A stretch of 64,000 nucleotides of DNA from JBMOPD01 sp049323615 (GCA_049323615.1 JBMOPD010000035.1:124001-188000); one strand, 5' to 3'; positions 26,027 to 35,912 are shown, numbered from the stretch's first letter. Program-made: numbers and translations. The notes: generated from the sequence alone by a model not told the origin.

Positions 26027-27766
26027 TCACAGCCCGTACGTGATGTTGTACTGCTTCATCTTCTTGTACAGCCACGCCCTGGATATGCCCAGCAACTTGG
26101 CCGCCTGCATCTTATTGCCCCCGGTGGAGGCCAGGGTTTCCAGTATGGCCTCCTTTTCCACCTGGTCCAGCAGCGCCGGCAGGCCCCTGTCCACAGGAGA
26201 TTTCCTGGGCCCCTTGCTGATTTTCTGCAGGTACTGGGGCAGGTGGGACAGGCATACAAGCTGGCCGTCCACCATGTTGAAGGCCCTTTCAATTATATTT
26301 TCCAGCTCTCTTACATTGCCGGGCCAGTGATAGCTGTAGAACAGGCTCCAGACGTCCTTTTCCAGGTCCTGAACGTTAAGGCCGAACTCAATGTTGAACT
26401 TGTCTATAAAGTGCATGGTCAGCTCATCGATATCTTCCATCCGCTCCCGCAGCGGGGGGATTACCAGGGACACCACGTTCAGCCGGTAATAAAGGTCCTG
26501 GCGGAACCTGCCTTCATTGATCAGGTCCTCCAGGGGCCTGTTGCTGGCGGCCACCACCCTGACGTCCACCTGTATGGGCCTGTTTTCACCCAGGCGTTCG
26601 ATCTCCTTTTCCTGCAGCACCCGTAATAATTTGGACTGCATGGCCAGCGGCATGTCTCCTATCTCATCCAGGAAAATGGTGCCCCCGTTGGCCAGCTCGA
26701 ATTTACCCATCTTGCCGCCCCGCCTGGCTCCGGTGAAGGCCCCCTCCCGGTACCCGAACAGCTCGGACTCCAGCAAATTTTCAGGTACTGCGGCACAGTT
26801 GACCTTGACAAAGGGACCAAAGCGGCGGGGTGATCCCGTATGCAGGGCATGGGCCAGCAGTTCCTTGCCCGTGCCGCTTTCACCCCTGATCAGCACCGTT
26901 GACGGCCCCTGGGCAACCCTTCTGACCGTTTCCTTGAGTTTAATCATCACCGGACTGCTGCCGATCAGGTTGTCAACGGTATAACGGGCGCCCTGCACCC
27001 TTTCCAGCTCGTTCTTGTAGTAGGTAAGCTCCCTGTTCAGAAGGTTTATCTTTTCCGCCAGGGCAATCAACTGGCTTACATCTTTGAAAATAACCTTGCA
27101 AACCGAACCCATGATCTTGCCGTCCTTACGGATGGGGTAGCGCATGATCACGGTTTCCCTGCCGTTGATGCGTTCTATTTCAACTATAGGGGGCTTTCCG
27201 GTACGGGGCGCGGGATGAAGCCGGGGCTCCTTGACAATCTCGGTCACATGCCTGCCCATGGCCGCCTCGGGGGAAGACAGTCCCAGCAGCTCGGCAAAGG
27301 CGTTGTTTATCGCAATAATGTTCCCGTCATTGTTTACCGCCATGTAGCCTTCCTGGGCGCTGTCAAATATGGTCTGCAGGGTGCCCTTCAGCTCCTTGAC
27401 AACCTCCAGTTCCTCCGCCAGGTGCTGAAGTTCGGTGATTTCCTGGGCCACCCCGATGGCCCCGATGATGGTGTTTCCCCTTATAATGGGAGTCCTGTTG
27501 ACCACCCACAGTGAATTGCCCACCACGAACTTCCTGCCGATGTGCGATTTTCCGGTCTTGAGCACCTTCATCAGGCCGGTGCCGGGAATCACGTCATTGA
27601 TAAACCGGCCCATGGCCTTTTCCGCTTTTATGCCGAATACCCTTTCACAGGCCGCATTGAAAATAAAAATACGCCCCTGGTAGTCAATTCCCATCACAAT
27701 GTTGTGTATGGATTGAAGGGCCGACAGTTCATCGACGAAGGTGCTGGCCAGGTTTTTGGCTCCCAT
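26027..27766 (-). CDS. Double-PAS sigma-54-dependent activator
   Basis: 579 residues. Two PAS domains (about 10-115 and 130-245), a short coiled linker, an AAA+ domain (about 265-495) with GESGTGKE, canonical GAFTGARRGG and GTIFLDEIGDMP, and a Fis-type HTH ending in QAAKLLGISRAWLYKKMKQY. Located 37 bases downstream of the VWA gene in the same orientation, so it is probably in the MoxR/VWA operon and may be activated by the same process. Ligand unknown. Confidence 0.94.
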   Translation of the reverse strand: MGAKNLASTFVDELSALQSIHNIVMGIDYQGRIFIFNAACERVFGIKAEKAMGRFINDVIPGTGLMKVLKTGKSHIGRKFVVGNSLWVVNRTPIIRGNTIIGAIGVAQEITELQHLAEELEVVKELKGTLQTIFDSAQEGYMAVNNDGNIIAINNAFAELLGLSSPEAAMGRHVTEIVKEPRLHPAPRTGKPPIVEIERINGRETVIMRYPIRKDGKIMGSVCKVIFKDVSQLIALAEKINLLNRELTYYKNELERVQGARYTVDNLIGSSPVMIKLKETVRRVAQGPSTVLIRGESGTGKELLAHALHTGSPRRFGPFVKVNCAAVPENLLESELFGYREGAFTGARRGGKMGKFELANGGTIFLDEIGDMPLAMQSKLLRVLQEKEIERLGENRPIQVDVRVVAASNRPLEDLINEGRFRQDLYYRLNVVSLVIPPLRERMEDIDELTMHFIDKFNIEFGLNVQDLEKDVWSLFYSYHWPGNVRELENIIERAFNMVDGQLVCLSHLPQYLQKISKGPRKSPVDRGLPALLDQVEKEAILETLASTGGNKMQAAKLLGISRAWLYKKMKQYNITYGL

Positions 27767-27803
27767 ATCAACCCCACCCCCTCCCTAATTAGGTCCCGCA
27801 AGG

Positions 27804-29234
27804 TCAGATTTTTTTCAGCACATGCCGGCGCATAGCCTTTTCCAGCTGGGATAAAGTGTTGCACTCGTACATGTGGGCAATACTGTAAAACAGCTTTACA
27901 GGCGCCCTGGCCTCCCACTCCCTGCGGGGCAGGGTGTTCAGCCAGATTACGTCGGCGCACTTCCTTTTCAACTCCCGCAAAAGGCCGGCGGCGGCCTCCG
28001 GGGCCACTGTCATGGTGTCGCTCACTATGAAGACTATGGTTTCGGGCCTCAGTTTATCGGTGTGGTTGTGGAGAAAATTTTTAAGAGCTGCACACAGGTT
28101 TGTGGATTTTCCCCACTGCCTGCTTTCGTTTATCATCCCGGTCATACTGCGGGCAAAACTTCTGCCGCGGCTGAAATAGGCCGTGGCCCTTTCCAGGTCC
28201 TCGGAGAATATGAAGCTTTCTATACTGCCCAGGGCGCTGTTCAGGCCGTATATAAACTGGAGCACAAACCTGGCATAGCGGGCCATGGACGCAGAAACGT
28301 CGCATATTAACAGGAACTGCGGCCTTTTCCTGCGCCTGGCGCGGAACCTCAGCTCAATGGGAATGCCTCCGTATTTGATATTTCTTCTTACGGTGCGCCT
28401 GATATCCACCGCCACCGCCCTGGCGCTCCGCTTGTACCTGCGGCTTATACCCAGGGCCAGCCGGGAAGACATATGATTGATCAGCGATGTCATGCGGGGA
28501 AGATCGGAGTCGTCAAGGCTTTCCATGTCCCGGTACAGTATCCGGTCCCCCGGATGGTGGTAAAATTGGGCCGTCACACCCTGTATAACGTCATCCAGTT
28601 CCTCGTCACCGGTAAGGCTGGCTTCCAGTTCCGGGCGGATTCCCCCTTTTTCAGCCATGTTCTTCATCATGTAATAGCGCCAGTAATTAAGGGATGACTG
28701 CAGAACCATGTTGATCAGTTCCCCCGGGTTGTTGACCGGGTTTGACTTCATCCGCTCCAGTATGTTCTTCATCCTTTCCTTCTCACCCTCCGGGAGAAGG
28801 GAAAATGTCTCCAACTGCTGATCGGTAAGGACTATTTTTTCAGGGAGATCTTGCTGCCAATCCTCCACAACCTCCATTAACTCCTGCTCGGCGCCTCTGA
28901 TATTGCGCTCCCTTTCGGCCTGCATTTCCCTGCGCAGGTTTCGCCTCTGCATTTTTTCCCCGGGGGTGGTGAAGAACAGGTCAAAGGCCTGGTCAAAAAT
29001 TCCCGCCTCTTTCCTGCTTTTCGCCAGGCAGGCCCGCAAACTCCCCCTGACCTGGTTGCGGTCCAGCAGGTCCACCCTGGCCAGGGCGGCCATGGCGTCC
29101 ATTGTTTCCGCCAGGCTCACCCGGACGCCCAGGCGCCTTAAAATCTGGACAAACCTGGTGATATTATGGTCAATGGTATTAATACCGGTACTTTCCATTT
29201 CGGCCACAACGGCGGCCATTTCATTTGCTTCCAT
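27804..29234 (-). CDS. VWA-domain protein (CoxE-like)
   Basis: 476 residues. The C-terminal von Willebrand A domain starts near residue 300 with the MIDAS motif ICDVSASMARY (DxSxS) and continues to the end; IVSDTMTVAP supplies the conserved Asp. The N-terminal 280 residues are helical, charged and CoxE-like. VWA proteins partnered with MoxR ATPases help assemble or activate metalloenzymes (for example CO dehydrogenase CoxD/CoxE). ATG with AGGAG nine bases upstream. Confidence 0.9.
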   Translation of the reverse strand: MEANEMAAVVAEMESTGINTIDHNITRFVQILRRLGVRVSLAETMDAMAALARVDLLDRNQVRGSLRACLAKSRKEAGIFDQAFDLFFTTPGEKMQRRNLRREMQAERERNIRGAEQELMEVVEDWQQDLPEKIVLTDQQLETFSLLPEGEKERMKNILERMKSNPVNNPGELINMVLQSSLNYWRYYMMKNMAEKGGIRPELEASLTGDEELDDVIQGVTAQFYHHPGDRILYRDMESLDDSDLPRMTSLINHMSSRLALGISRRYKRSARAVAVDIRRTVRRNIKYGGIPIELRFRARRRKRPQFLLICDVSASMARYARFVLQFIYGLNSALGSIESFIFSEDLERATAYFSRGRSFARSMTGMINESRQWGKSTNLCAALKNFLHNHTDKLRPETIVFIVSDTMTVAPEAAAGLLRELKRKCADVIWLNTLPRREWEARAPVKLFYSIAHMYECNTLSQLEKAMRRHVLKKI

Positions 29235-29307
29235 GTCATGACACTCCTGTCAGAATTTAAAATCCTGACCTCCACGCAAAGTGCGGCGCCACAGCACGAA
29301 AATTCAA

Positions 29308-30249
29308 CTAATTACTGTGTCTGTGACTATGGCAATGACAGCCCGAAAGGCTTTTATCTCCTGCCCCCGCACCGGATATGCACTGCAAGATGCCATCCAT
29401 GACCTGTCCATCCAGCAGCTGCATGCAGTCATCACGGTTCTTCAACAACAGGTTGGCCGTCCGGGTCATGTTTTCCACCGTCAGGGCGTCGGCATGGAGA
29501 GCCACCAGCGCCCTGGCCCAGTCCAGGGACTCGGCAATGGAGGGCTGCTTGCGGAGCTCCAGGTTGCTCCTGATGTAGTTGACCGCCGTGGCCACTTCCC
29601 GGTTGAGCCTTTCCCCGGCCTCGGGAACCTTCATCTGCAATATCCTGACTTCCTTTTCAATATCCGGGTAGTCGATATAAAGGTAGACGCAGCGCCGCTT
29701 TAGTCCGTCGGAGAGTTCCCGGTCCCCGTTGCTGGTAAGCACCACAATGGGTATCTGCCTGGCCGCCAGCGTTCCCAGTTCCGGTATGGACACCTGGAAG
29801 TCGGACAGCAGCTCAAAAAGAAAGGCCTCAAAGGGCTCATCAACTTTATCCACCTCGTCAATCAGCAGCACAACCTGCCGGTCGGACCTGATGGCCTTGA
29901 GAAGCGGCCTTTCCAGCAGGTACTCTTCATCGAAAAGGTCCTTTTCGATCTCCCGGCGGTCGCAGGCATCCTTGAGGAGCTGGATTTTCAGGAGCTGCCT
30001 CTGGTAATTCCACTCATAAAGGGCTTTATTCTCATCCAGTCCCTCATAGCACTGGAGCCTGATCACCTCGGTGTGGAACACCTTGCCCAGAACCTTGGCG
30101 ATTTCAGTCTTGCCCACGCCGGGGGCGCCTTCCACCAGCAGGGGCTTCTTCAGGGTCAGGGCAAGGAATACCGTCACCGCCAGTTCCTCCTCGCTTATAT
30201 AACCCTCTCGCTCCATGGACTTTTTCAGCTCGTCCAGACTGAGATTCAT
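29308..30249 (-). CDS. MoxR-family AAA+ ATPase (CoxD-like)
   Basis: 313 residues with Walker A VEGAPGVGKTEIAK near residue 40, Walker B VVLLIDEVDKVDEPFE near 127, sensor-1 VLTSNGDRELSD and sensor-2 LKRRC. It pairs with the downstream VWA gene (73-base gap). Such pairs act as ATP-driven chaperones for metal insertion or complex assembly. No client enzyme is adjacent, so the target is open; the nearby sigma-54 activator may control this operon. Confidence 0.93.
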   Translation of the reverse strand: MNLSLDELKKSMEREGYISEEELAVTVFLALTLKKPLLVEGAPGVGKTEIAKVLGKVFHTEVIRLQCYEGLDENKALYEWNYQRQLLKIQLLKDACDRREIEKDLFDEEYLLERPLLKAIRSDRQVVLLIDEVDKVDEPFEAFLFELLSDFQVSIPELGTLAARQIPIVVLTSNGDRELSDGLKRRCVYLYIDYPDIEKEVRILQMKVPEAGERLNREVATAVNYIRSNLELRKQPSIAESLDWARALVALHADALTVENMTRTANLLLKNRDDCMQLLDGQVMDGILQCISGAGAGDKSLSGCHCHSHRHSN

Positions 30250-30388
30250 ATCAATCTCTCATCTCCCGTGTCGCTTTTTTGCAGATTCAAAGCTACGGTG
30301 TCAATATTACTATACAATGTATTCTATTCAGGACTCGCAAATCCTGCTGCTTCAAACATAGTTTTACCTCCCGGTGAGACCGTAAAAA

Positions 30389-31054
30389 CTATCGTTCATT
30401 TCCCGGTGGCTGACAGCTAACCGACGGGCAAAGGTCCGACAGGTCGCACTGGCCGCAGCGGGGATTGCGCGCCCGGCACACCCGCCGGCCGTGCAGTATC
30501 AGGCAGTGGTGCATGTTGCCCATCTGCTCCGGGGGTACAACCTCCGTGAGGTCCTTTTCCACGGCCACGGGAGTCCTGCCGTCAGACAGCCCCAGCCTGC
30601 GGGCCACCCTGTAAACATGGGTGTCTACCGGCATCACGGGCCTGTTGAAAGCTATATTGAGCACCACATTGGCCGTTTTTCTGCCCACCCCGGGTAGCGC
30701 CTCCAGCGCTTCCCGGTCAGCCGGCACCCGGGATCCGTATTTCTCCACCAGTATGCGGCTGGCGCCGACAATGCTGCGGCTTTTGTTTTTATACAGGCCG
30801 CAGCCCTTTAGTTCCCGGGCCAGCTCCTCCCAGTCCAGACCGGCGAAATCTTCCGGCTTGCTGTATTTTTTAAATAAGCTGGAGGTAATTTTATTTACCT
30901 GCTTGTCTGTACACTGGGCGGAAAGTATTACCGCCACCAGGAGCTGAAAGATGCTGCCGTACTGCAGGGCGGTCCTTGCGTCCGGGTAAAGTCCGGCCAG
31001 CTTTTCCAGTATTTGGGCGGGCCTGCCTCTTTTGGCCGCAGTTTTCTTCTTCAT
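30389..31054 (-). CDS. nth: Endonuclease III (DNA glycosylase/AP lyase)
   Basis: 221 residues. The helix-hairpin-helix EALPGVGRKTANVVLN with catalytic Lys, then VDTHVYRVARRLGL with catalytic Asp, and the 4Fe-4S cluster motif C-x6-C-x2-C-x5-C in CRARNPRCGQCDLSDLC. Excises oxidised pyrimidines. Its ATG overlaps the stop of the CoA-binding gene (ATGA). Confidence 0.97.
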   Translation of the reverse strand: MKKKTAAKRGRPAQILEKLAGLYPDARTALQYGSIFQLLVAVILSAQCTDKQVNKITSSLFKKYSKPEDFAGLDWEELARELKGCGLYKNKSRSIVGASRILVEKYGSRVPADREALEALPGVGRKTANVVLNIAFNRPVMPVDTHVYRVARRLGLSDGRTPVAVEKDLTEVVPPEQMGNMHHCLILHGRRVCRARNPRCGQCDLSDLCPSVSCQPPGNER

Positions 31055-31479
31055 AGGCTTTTTTTGTCCTTAAATAATCGTTTGTGTTCGTTCTTTATAC
31101 AGCGGTCCATGATCACCGGAACCCCCTCGCCGGTGGCCAAGTCGGCCGCCCTTTCGTCAACCACCCCCAGTTGCGCCCAGATACAACCGGGTTTTATGCG
31201 CAGCGCCTCCTCCACCACTGCAGGCAGGTGTTCACTGCGCCTGAACACATTGACGATGTCAACCTTTTCCGGTACCGACGCCAGGTCCGGATACGATTTG
31301 AGGCCCATAATCTCCCTGGCCGTGGGATTGACCGGGATGACGTTGTAGCCGTTTTCCCTGAGGTATTCGGCCACCCGGAAGCTGTCCTTTTCCCTGTTTT
31401 CCGAAAGGCCCACCACGGCCACATTTTTTGATTTTTTCAGTATTTCCCTGATCTCACTGTCAGCTGGATTTTTAAACAT
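31051..31479 (-). CDS. CoA-binding domain protein (YccU-like)
   Basis: 142 residues forming a single Rossmann-type CoA-binding domain: VAVVGLSENREKDSFRVAEYL, then GYNVIPVNP, ASVPEKVDIVNVFRRSEHLP and IWAQLGVVDERAADLA. Biochemical role of the family is unclear. Translationally coupled to nth by a 4-base overlap. Confidence 0.9.
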   Translation of the reverse strand: MFKNPADSEIREILKKSKNVAVVGLSENREKDSFRVAEYLRENGYNVIPVNPTAREIMGLKSYPDLASVPEKVDIVNVFRRSEHLPAVVEEALRIKPGCIWAQLGVVDERAADLATGEGVPVIMDRCIKNEHKRLFKDKKSL

Positions 31480-31795
31480 AATCTGACCCCCTTCCTAAAA
31501 CCCAATAACAATATTATCACCGGAACGGAAAATTAAAAAGATCAGCGTATTTTTATTTATTTATCCAGGAATAATATTTTTGTTTTGAAATGGTGCTATT
31601 CAGGTACCTTGATACCATTTATATTGTTTGAAGAAAAGTGTTAAAATCAGAGGACATTTAAGACCTTTAATACCGTTTTTTATATGATTATAATCCCCCT
31701 GCCGGTGGCAATACTAAAAAATGATTTATTTTTACTGGCTCACAATTTATAACAACCCCAAAAAATAAATTAATTCACCAAGGGAGGGGTACCTC
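31480..31795. other. AT-rich divergent intergenic region
   Basis: A 316-base gap between divergent transcription units (CoA-binding gene leftward, DUF4912 rightward). It is AT-rich, with an imperfect dyad near 31589-31621 (AAATGGT and ACCATTT around a GGTACC centre). Probable promoter region; no gene seen. Confidence 0.5.
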
Positions 31796-32509
31796 ATGGC
31801 AGCTTTGCTGCTGTTTACCGGGGTTGCCATAATACTGTTCCTGGCAGTTTTTTTATGGCCGGTTCTAAAATCCCGGGCTCTCCGGAAGCCCCAGGTGAAA
31901 AAAGAAGCACCGGGCTTTATTGAAGAGTACGTCGAAGAATTCGCCGTACCGTTAAAGCATCAAAACATAGATCCGGTGCCCGAACTGCCCCGGTCGTACA
32001 ATGTCGACCGCCTCGTGCTGATGGTCAGGGACCCGTACTGGCTTTACGCGTACTGGGAAATAACAGCCACCAAAATGGAGGAAATCGCCGCCAGGTATGG
32101 GCCACGGGTTTGGGGTCCCTCCAGGCCGGTTCTCAGGGTGTACGATGTAACCGGGATCAGCTTTAACGGCAGCAATGCCAACAGTTTTTTTGACTGCAGC
32201 CTGAACGAACTGGCCGAGAACTGGTATATAAACGTACCCCATGCAAACCGGACATACTGCGCGGACCTCGGCAGACTGCTCCCTGACGGCAGCTTCATTA
32301 CCATTTTGCGCTCAAACCCGGTGACCACTCCCAGGGATGCCCTGTCGGACAACCTTGATGAAGAATGGATGTGGATTGAAGGCATTTACCGTACTATTAA
32401 ATATCAGACCGGTGTAAGTTCACCCATGATTGTTGAAGAAATCAATGAGCGGATGGGTAAAGCGCCCCTCGGGTTCAGCTCACCCGGTTTTATGGATCCA
32501 AACCCTTAA
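31796..32509 (+). CDS. Membrane-anchored DUF4912 protein
   Basis: 237 residues. An N-terminal membrane helix (residues 2-25) is followed by a linker and the DUF4912 domain (about 60-215), with DRLVLMVRDPYWLYAYWEIT, VYDVTGI, WYINVPHANRTYCADLG. GGGAGGGG precedes the ATG. In related Firmicutes such proteins sit next to GH57 enzymes; a carbohydrate-binding or envelope role is likely, but not demonstrated. Co-directional with the GH57 gene 31 bases downstream. Confidence 0.88.
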   Translation: MAALLLFTGVAIILFLAVFLWPVLKSRALRKPQVKKEAPGFIEEYVEEFAVPLKHQNIDPVPELPRSYNVDRLVLMVRDPYWLYAYWEITATKMEEIAARYGPRVWGPSRPVLRVYDVTGISFNGSNANSFFDCSLNELAENWYINVPHANRTYCADLGRLLPDGSFITILRSNPVTTPRDALSDNLDEEWMWIEGIYRTIKYQTGVSSPMIVEEINERMGKAPLGFSSPGFMDPNP

Positions 32510-32540
32510 TGTAATGATATTTTTATAACGGAGGCAAAAA

Positions 32541-34151
32541 ATGGCTAAAGGTTACCTGTGTATGGTGCTGCACGCCCACCTTCCTTACGTGAGGCACCCC
32601 GAAGACGAAAATTTTCTTGAGGAAAAATGGCTTTACGAGGCTATCACGGAGACCTACCTGCCGCTCATAAACGTTTTTGACCGGCTGGTAGAAGAGGGGG
32701 TCCCTTTCAGGCTGACCATCAGCCTCTCCCCCACCCTGATTTCCATGCTGACCGACGGCCTGCTGCAGGAACGTTACGGGCGGCACCTGAACAAAATGAT
32801 CGAACTCTCCGACAAGGAAGCCGGCAGGACGTACAACACGCCGTTTCACACCACGGCCCTGATGTACCAGGACCAGTTCCGCCGCTGCCGGGACACCTAT
32901 TACAGGTATGGCCGCAACCTGGTGGAAGCCTTTAAGAAATTTCAGGATTTAAACAGGCTGGAAGTTATTACCTGTACTGCCACCCACGGCTTCCTGCCGC
33001 TGATGATGGTCAACAAAAATGCGGTACGGGCCCAGATCAAGACGGCGGTGGACCTGTACTCCAGGCATTTCGGCCGCTGGCCCCGGGGCCTGTGGCTGCC
33101 GGAATGCGCCTACAGCCCGGGTATTGATGTTTTAATGAAAGAACAGGGGTTAAAATATTTCTTTCTGGATACCCACGGGGTCCTGTTCGCTTCCCACCGG
33201 CCCAGGTACGGCGTGTACGCGCCTGTCTTCTGCCCGTCCGGGGTGGCCGCCTTCGGCAGGGACGTGGAATCCTCAAAACAGGTGTGGAGTTCCAACGAAG
33301 GCTACCCCGGAGATTTCGATTACCGGGAATTTTACAGGGATATAGGGTTCGACCTGGACTATGAATATGTTAAACCATACATTCACCCGGACGGAATAAG
33401 GATACATACCGGAATCAAGTATTACCGCATTACCGGCCGCACCAACCACAAGGAGCCCTACGTTCCGTCAAACGCCGTGGAAAAGGCGGCCATCCACGCC
33501 GGCAACTTTATGTTCAACAGGGAACACCAGGTAAAGCACCTGTGCAGCTTGATGGACCGCCCGCCCATAATCGTTGCCCCTTACGACGCCGAGCTTTTTG
33601 GCCACTGGTGGTATGAGGGCCCCCTGTGGATTGAACTGCTGATTAAAAAAATTCACTTCGACCAGAAAACAATCCGCATGGTGACACCCGGCGATTACCT
33701 CAAACTGCACGGCTACAACCAGGTGGCCACACCCTGTGCGTCCACCTGGGGACACAAGGGTTACAATGAAATGTGGCTCAGTGACAAAAATGACTGGATA
33801 TACAGGCACCTGCACCTGGCTGCGGACAGGATGGTGTGGCTGGCCGAAAAATTTTACCACGCTGCGGGCGTGCAGTCCCGGGCGCTGAACCAGGCGGCCC
33901 GCGAATTGATGCTGGCCCAAAGCAGTGACTGGGCCTTTATCATGAGCACCGGCACAATGGCCGAGTATGCCGTACGCCGCACCAAAACCCACCTGGATAA
34001 TTTTTTGAAGCTTTTTTATGAAATCAGTGAAAACAGGATAGATGAGGGCTGGCTCGGCCACCTGGAGTCAAAGAACAATATCTTCCCCAACATGGATTTC
34101 CGGTGTTACACCGGCAGGCCTCACGGTCACCTGGCCAGGGCCGCCGGCTAG
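32541..34151 (+). CDS. Glycoside hydrolase family 57 (alpha-glucan branching enzyme-like)
   Basis: 536 residues with the five GH57 signatures: HAHLPYVRHPE near the start, THGFLP, the nucleophile motif GLWLPECAYSPG (Glu near 193), the acid motif APYDAELFGHWW (Asp near 352), and a C-terminal helical domain with ASTWGHKGYNEMWL and the DUF1957 region. Length and motifs fit the 1,4-alpha-glucan branching/4-alpha-glucanotransferase clade. A GT4 glycosyltransferase and a sugar nucleotidyltransferase lie 10 kb away, suggesting storage glucan metabolism. A strong terminator follows. Confidence 0.93.
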   Translation: MAKGYLCMVLHAHLPYVRHPEDENFLEEKWLYEAITETYLPLINVFDRLVEEGVPFRLTISLSPTLISMLTDGLLQERYGRHLNKMIELSDKEAGRTYNTPFHTTALMYQDQFRRCRDTYYRYGRNLVEAFKKFQDLNRLEVITCTATHGFLPLMMVNKNAVRAQIKTAVDLYSRHFGRWPRGLWLPECAYSPGIDVLMKEQGLKYFFLDTHGVLFASHRPRYGVYAPVFCPSGVAAFGRDVESSKQVWSSNEGYPGDFDYREFYRDIGFDLDYEYVKPYIHPDGIRIHTGIKYYRITGRTNHKEPYVPSNAVEKAAIHAGNFMFNREHQVKHLCSLMDRPPIIVAPYDAELFGHWWYEGPLWIELLIKKIHFDQKTIRMVTPGDYLKLHGYNQVATPCASTWGHKGYNEMWLSDKNDWIYRHLHLAADRMVWLAEKFYHAAGVQSRALNQAARELMLAQSSDWAFIMSTGTMAEYAVRRTKTHLDNFLKLFYEISENRIDEGWLGHLESKNNIFPNMDFRCYTGRPHGHLARAAG

Positions 34152-34176
34152 CATTTCGGCCATTTGTCTGACTGAG

Positions 34177-34209
34177 ATTTGCCCGGATCGACCCGGGCAA
34201 ATTTTTTTC
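34177..34209 (+). terminator. Intrinsic terminator after GH57 gene
   Basis: ATTTGCCCGG (34177-34186) pairs with CCGGGCAAAT (34193-34202), loop of six, followed by a run of seven T. Confidence 0.95.
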
Positions 34210-34275
34210 AAAAAAAAGAAGGAATTTGCGCCAGGATGTCGTAATATTCAGAATAAAGCCAATGAGGGGATAATC

Positions 34276-34629
34276 TTGGCCCAGTCCGTTGCCGACCTCA
34301 AACAGGCCGTAATGCGGGTATACAACAGCGTCAACCAGGAGATGTTTGAAACAGGCGTGAAACGCCTGCGGGTGGATATTATCGGCAGCAAGATTGTCAT
34401 CCTGGCTGAGCACCGCCGGATACCGGGCTTAAAAGCCCTGGACAGCATTAATCGCCCGGTTACCCGAATGGCCGATGCGGCCCTGCTGGACGAGAACAAG
34501 CGGCGCCTCAAGGCCCAGTTTGAAGCTGAGCTGGGATTAAGAATCAAGACGGTCCTCAAGGATTACGACCCCGAGCACGAAGTGGCCGCAACGGTGGCCG
34601 TTCTTTACGAGCCGCTGACCGACAAGTAA
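34276..34629 (+). CDS. DUF2294/MpsC-like small protein
   Basis: 117 residues from the TTG at 34276, which has GAGGGG six bases upstream; an open frame extends further back but crosses the terminator. The sequence VNQEMFETGVKRLRVDIIGSKIVILAEHR and KALDSINRPVTRMADAALLDENKRRLKAQFEAELG (given here as two motifs, VGVKRLRVDI-type core and LDENKRRLKAQFEAELGL) fits the Na+-translocating membrane potential (MpsC)-like DUF2294 family. No membrane segment. Role unclear. Confidence 0.8.
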   Translation: MAQSVADLKQAVMRVYNSVNQEMFETGVKRLRVDIIGSKIVILAEHRRIPGLKALDSINRPVTRMADAALLDENKRRLKAQFEAELGLRIKTVLKDYDPEHEVAATVAVLYEPLTDK

Positions 34630-34741
34630 AAATAAATGGAAATTGCGCCCCTGCGCCAGGCTCTGTTCCGCCAGAAACGGAAGCAGTGCCGGAAGGGGTG
34701 CCGGAGCCGGCCAGGTTGCGGGGGCCTGTCAGGAACCCAAT

Positions 34742-34799
34742 AAACCGTCGGTTTAAAGGTTGATGACTGCACATCAGCTTTTAAACCGGCGGTTTTTTT
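34742..34799 (+). terminator. Long hairpin terminator
   Basis: AAACCGTCGGTTTAAA pairs with TTTAAACCGGCGGTTT over 16 bases with one G-U-type mismatch; an inner GTTGATG/CATCAGC stem extends it. A T7 run follows. Confidence 0.85.
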
Positions 34800-34881
34800 A
34801 ATTCAGGGTTGGAAATCGGATCCCGGAAGGAGGGTAGCTGACCAGAAAAACAACCAGTAATCAAACGGGGGCGATCAATAC

Positions 34882-35895
34882 ATGCATAAGAAAACTGCCG
34901 TCAGGGATGTTGTGGCCGCGCTCAACACCATTACCGGGGGGCGGGTGCCGGTGAACCTGCCCGATTTGTTTTCCGGGAACAACCCCTTTGTGGTGATCAA
35001 GTCTTCCAATATTCCAGGCAAGGAGGTGACTGAAATACCCGGCCTGGTGTATGGGAATCCCGATCAGCCGGTGCATAAGCTGGCCGTACTGATGACCCTG
35101 ACAGAAACCGCCATTGAGCTGGCCGGGGCTACCGGAGTGGACGCCATTGTGGCCCACCACCCCATAGCGGACGCCGCCAACTGCGGCGGGGTAACCATGA
35201 AAAATTACCTGGGGCTTTACGGCATTGCCGCCTTTGAACTGCACGAGGCCTTCCACGGGCTGCACCCGGGCCTGTCTTACCTGCACGGACACCGGGCCTT
35301 CCGGGTGGAAATCGCCTATGGCGGTATTCCCGGGAACATAATGTATGTGGGAAAAGCGCTGCCGGAAGTGAAAACCCCGGGGGACATACTTTCCCGCCTG
35401 CGCGATCTGATGTGCCTGGAAGAGGAACACAGCATGCTGAAAGTCGAACGGGAGGTCCGCTGCTGCCCGGTGGTGGAAGAAACCAACGTGGTCACCGGCG
35501 GCAGGATACTGTGCGGGACCCCGGACAGTAAAGTGGAGACCATTCTGCATATCTTTCCCCACACCGGTTTTACCCCGGCCCACCTGGAAAGGGCCGTCCG
35601 GGAGCACCCGGAAATCGACACCCTCCTGGCCTCCATCAGCCGGGTACCCGAAGACCATCCCTTAACCCGCAAGGCCAGGGAATTGGGACTCAACTTTGTG
35701 GTGGGCAATTCCCACGCCATGGAAATTTTTGAAAACGGCCTGCCGCTGGCCCTGGCCCTGCAGAGACTACTGCCGGAGGTGGAAGTGGTTCTTTTCCGGG
35801 AGCGCTATACCTCAACCCCGCTGAAGAACTTCGGATCAGCCGCTATTCAGGAGTATGCCGGAATGATTGTGGACGGGTACCTGCTAAAAAAATAA
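34882..35895 (+). CDS. Nif3-like dinuclear metal-binding protein
   Basis: 337 residues. The motif DAIVAHHPIAD near residue 92 provides the His pair of the Nif3/DUF34 family; GNSHAMEIFENG near 275 supplies the C-terminal metal-ligand region (His/Glu). The middle 100 residues include a likely PII-like insert. The family is conserved in all domains with unsettled function (often proposed as a metal-dependent hydrolase or metallochaperone). It precedes the gate-domain gene by about 17 bases and is probably co-transcribed. Confidence 0.85.
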   Translation: MHKKTAVRDVVAALNTITGGRVPVNLPDLFSGNNPFVVIKSSNIPGKEVTEIPGLVYGNPDQPVHKLAVLMTLTETAIELAGATGVDAIVAHHPIADAANCGGVTMKNYLGLYGIAAFELHEAFHGLHPGLSYLHGHRAFRVEIAYGGIPGNIMYVGKALPEVKTPGDILSRLRDLMCLEEEHSMLKVEREVRCCPVVEETNVVTGGRILCGTPDSKVETILHIFPHTGFTPAHLERAVREHPEIDTLLASISRVPEDHPLTRKARELGLNFVVGNSHAMEIFENGLPLALALQRLLPEVEVVLFRERYTSTPLKNFGSAAIQEYAGMIVDGYLLKK

Positions 35896-35912
35896 TTTGA
35901 GGAGGAATGCAT

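Noticed and set aside
34042..34275. Upstream extension of the DUF2294-like gene
   Set aside because: The open frame overlaps the GH57 gene and its terminator; TTG 34276 has the only good ribosome site.
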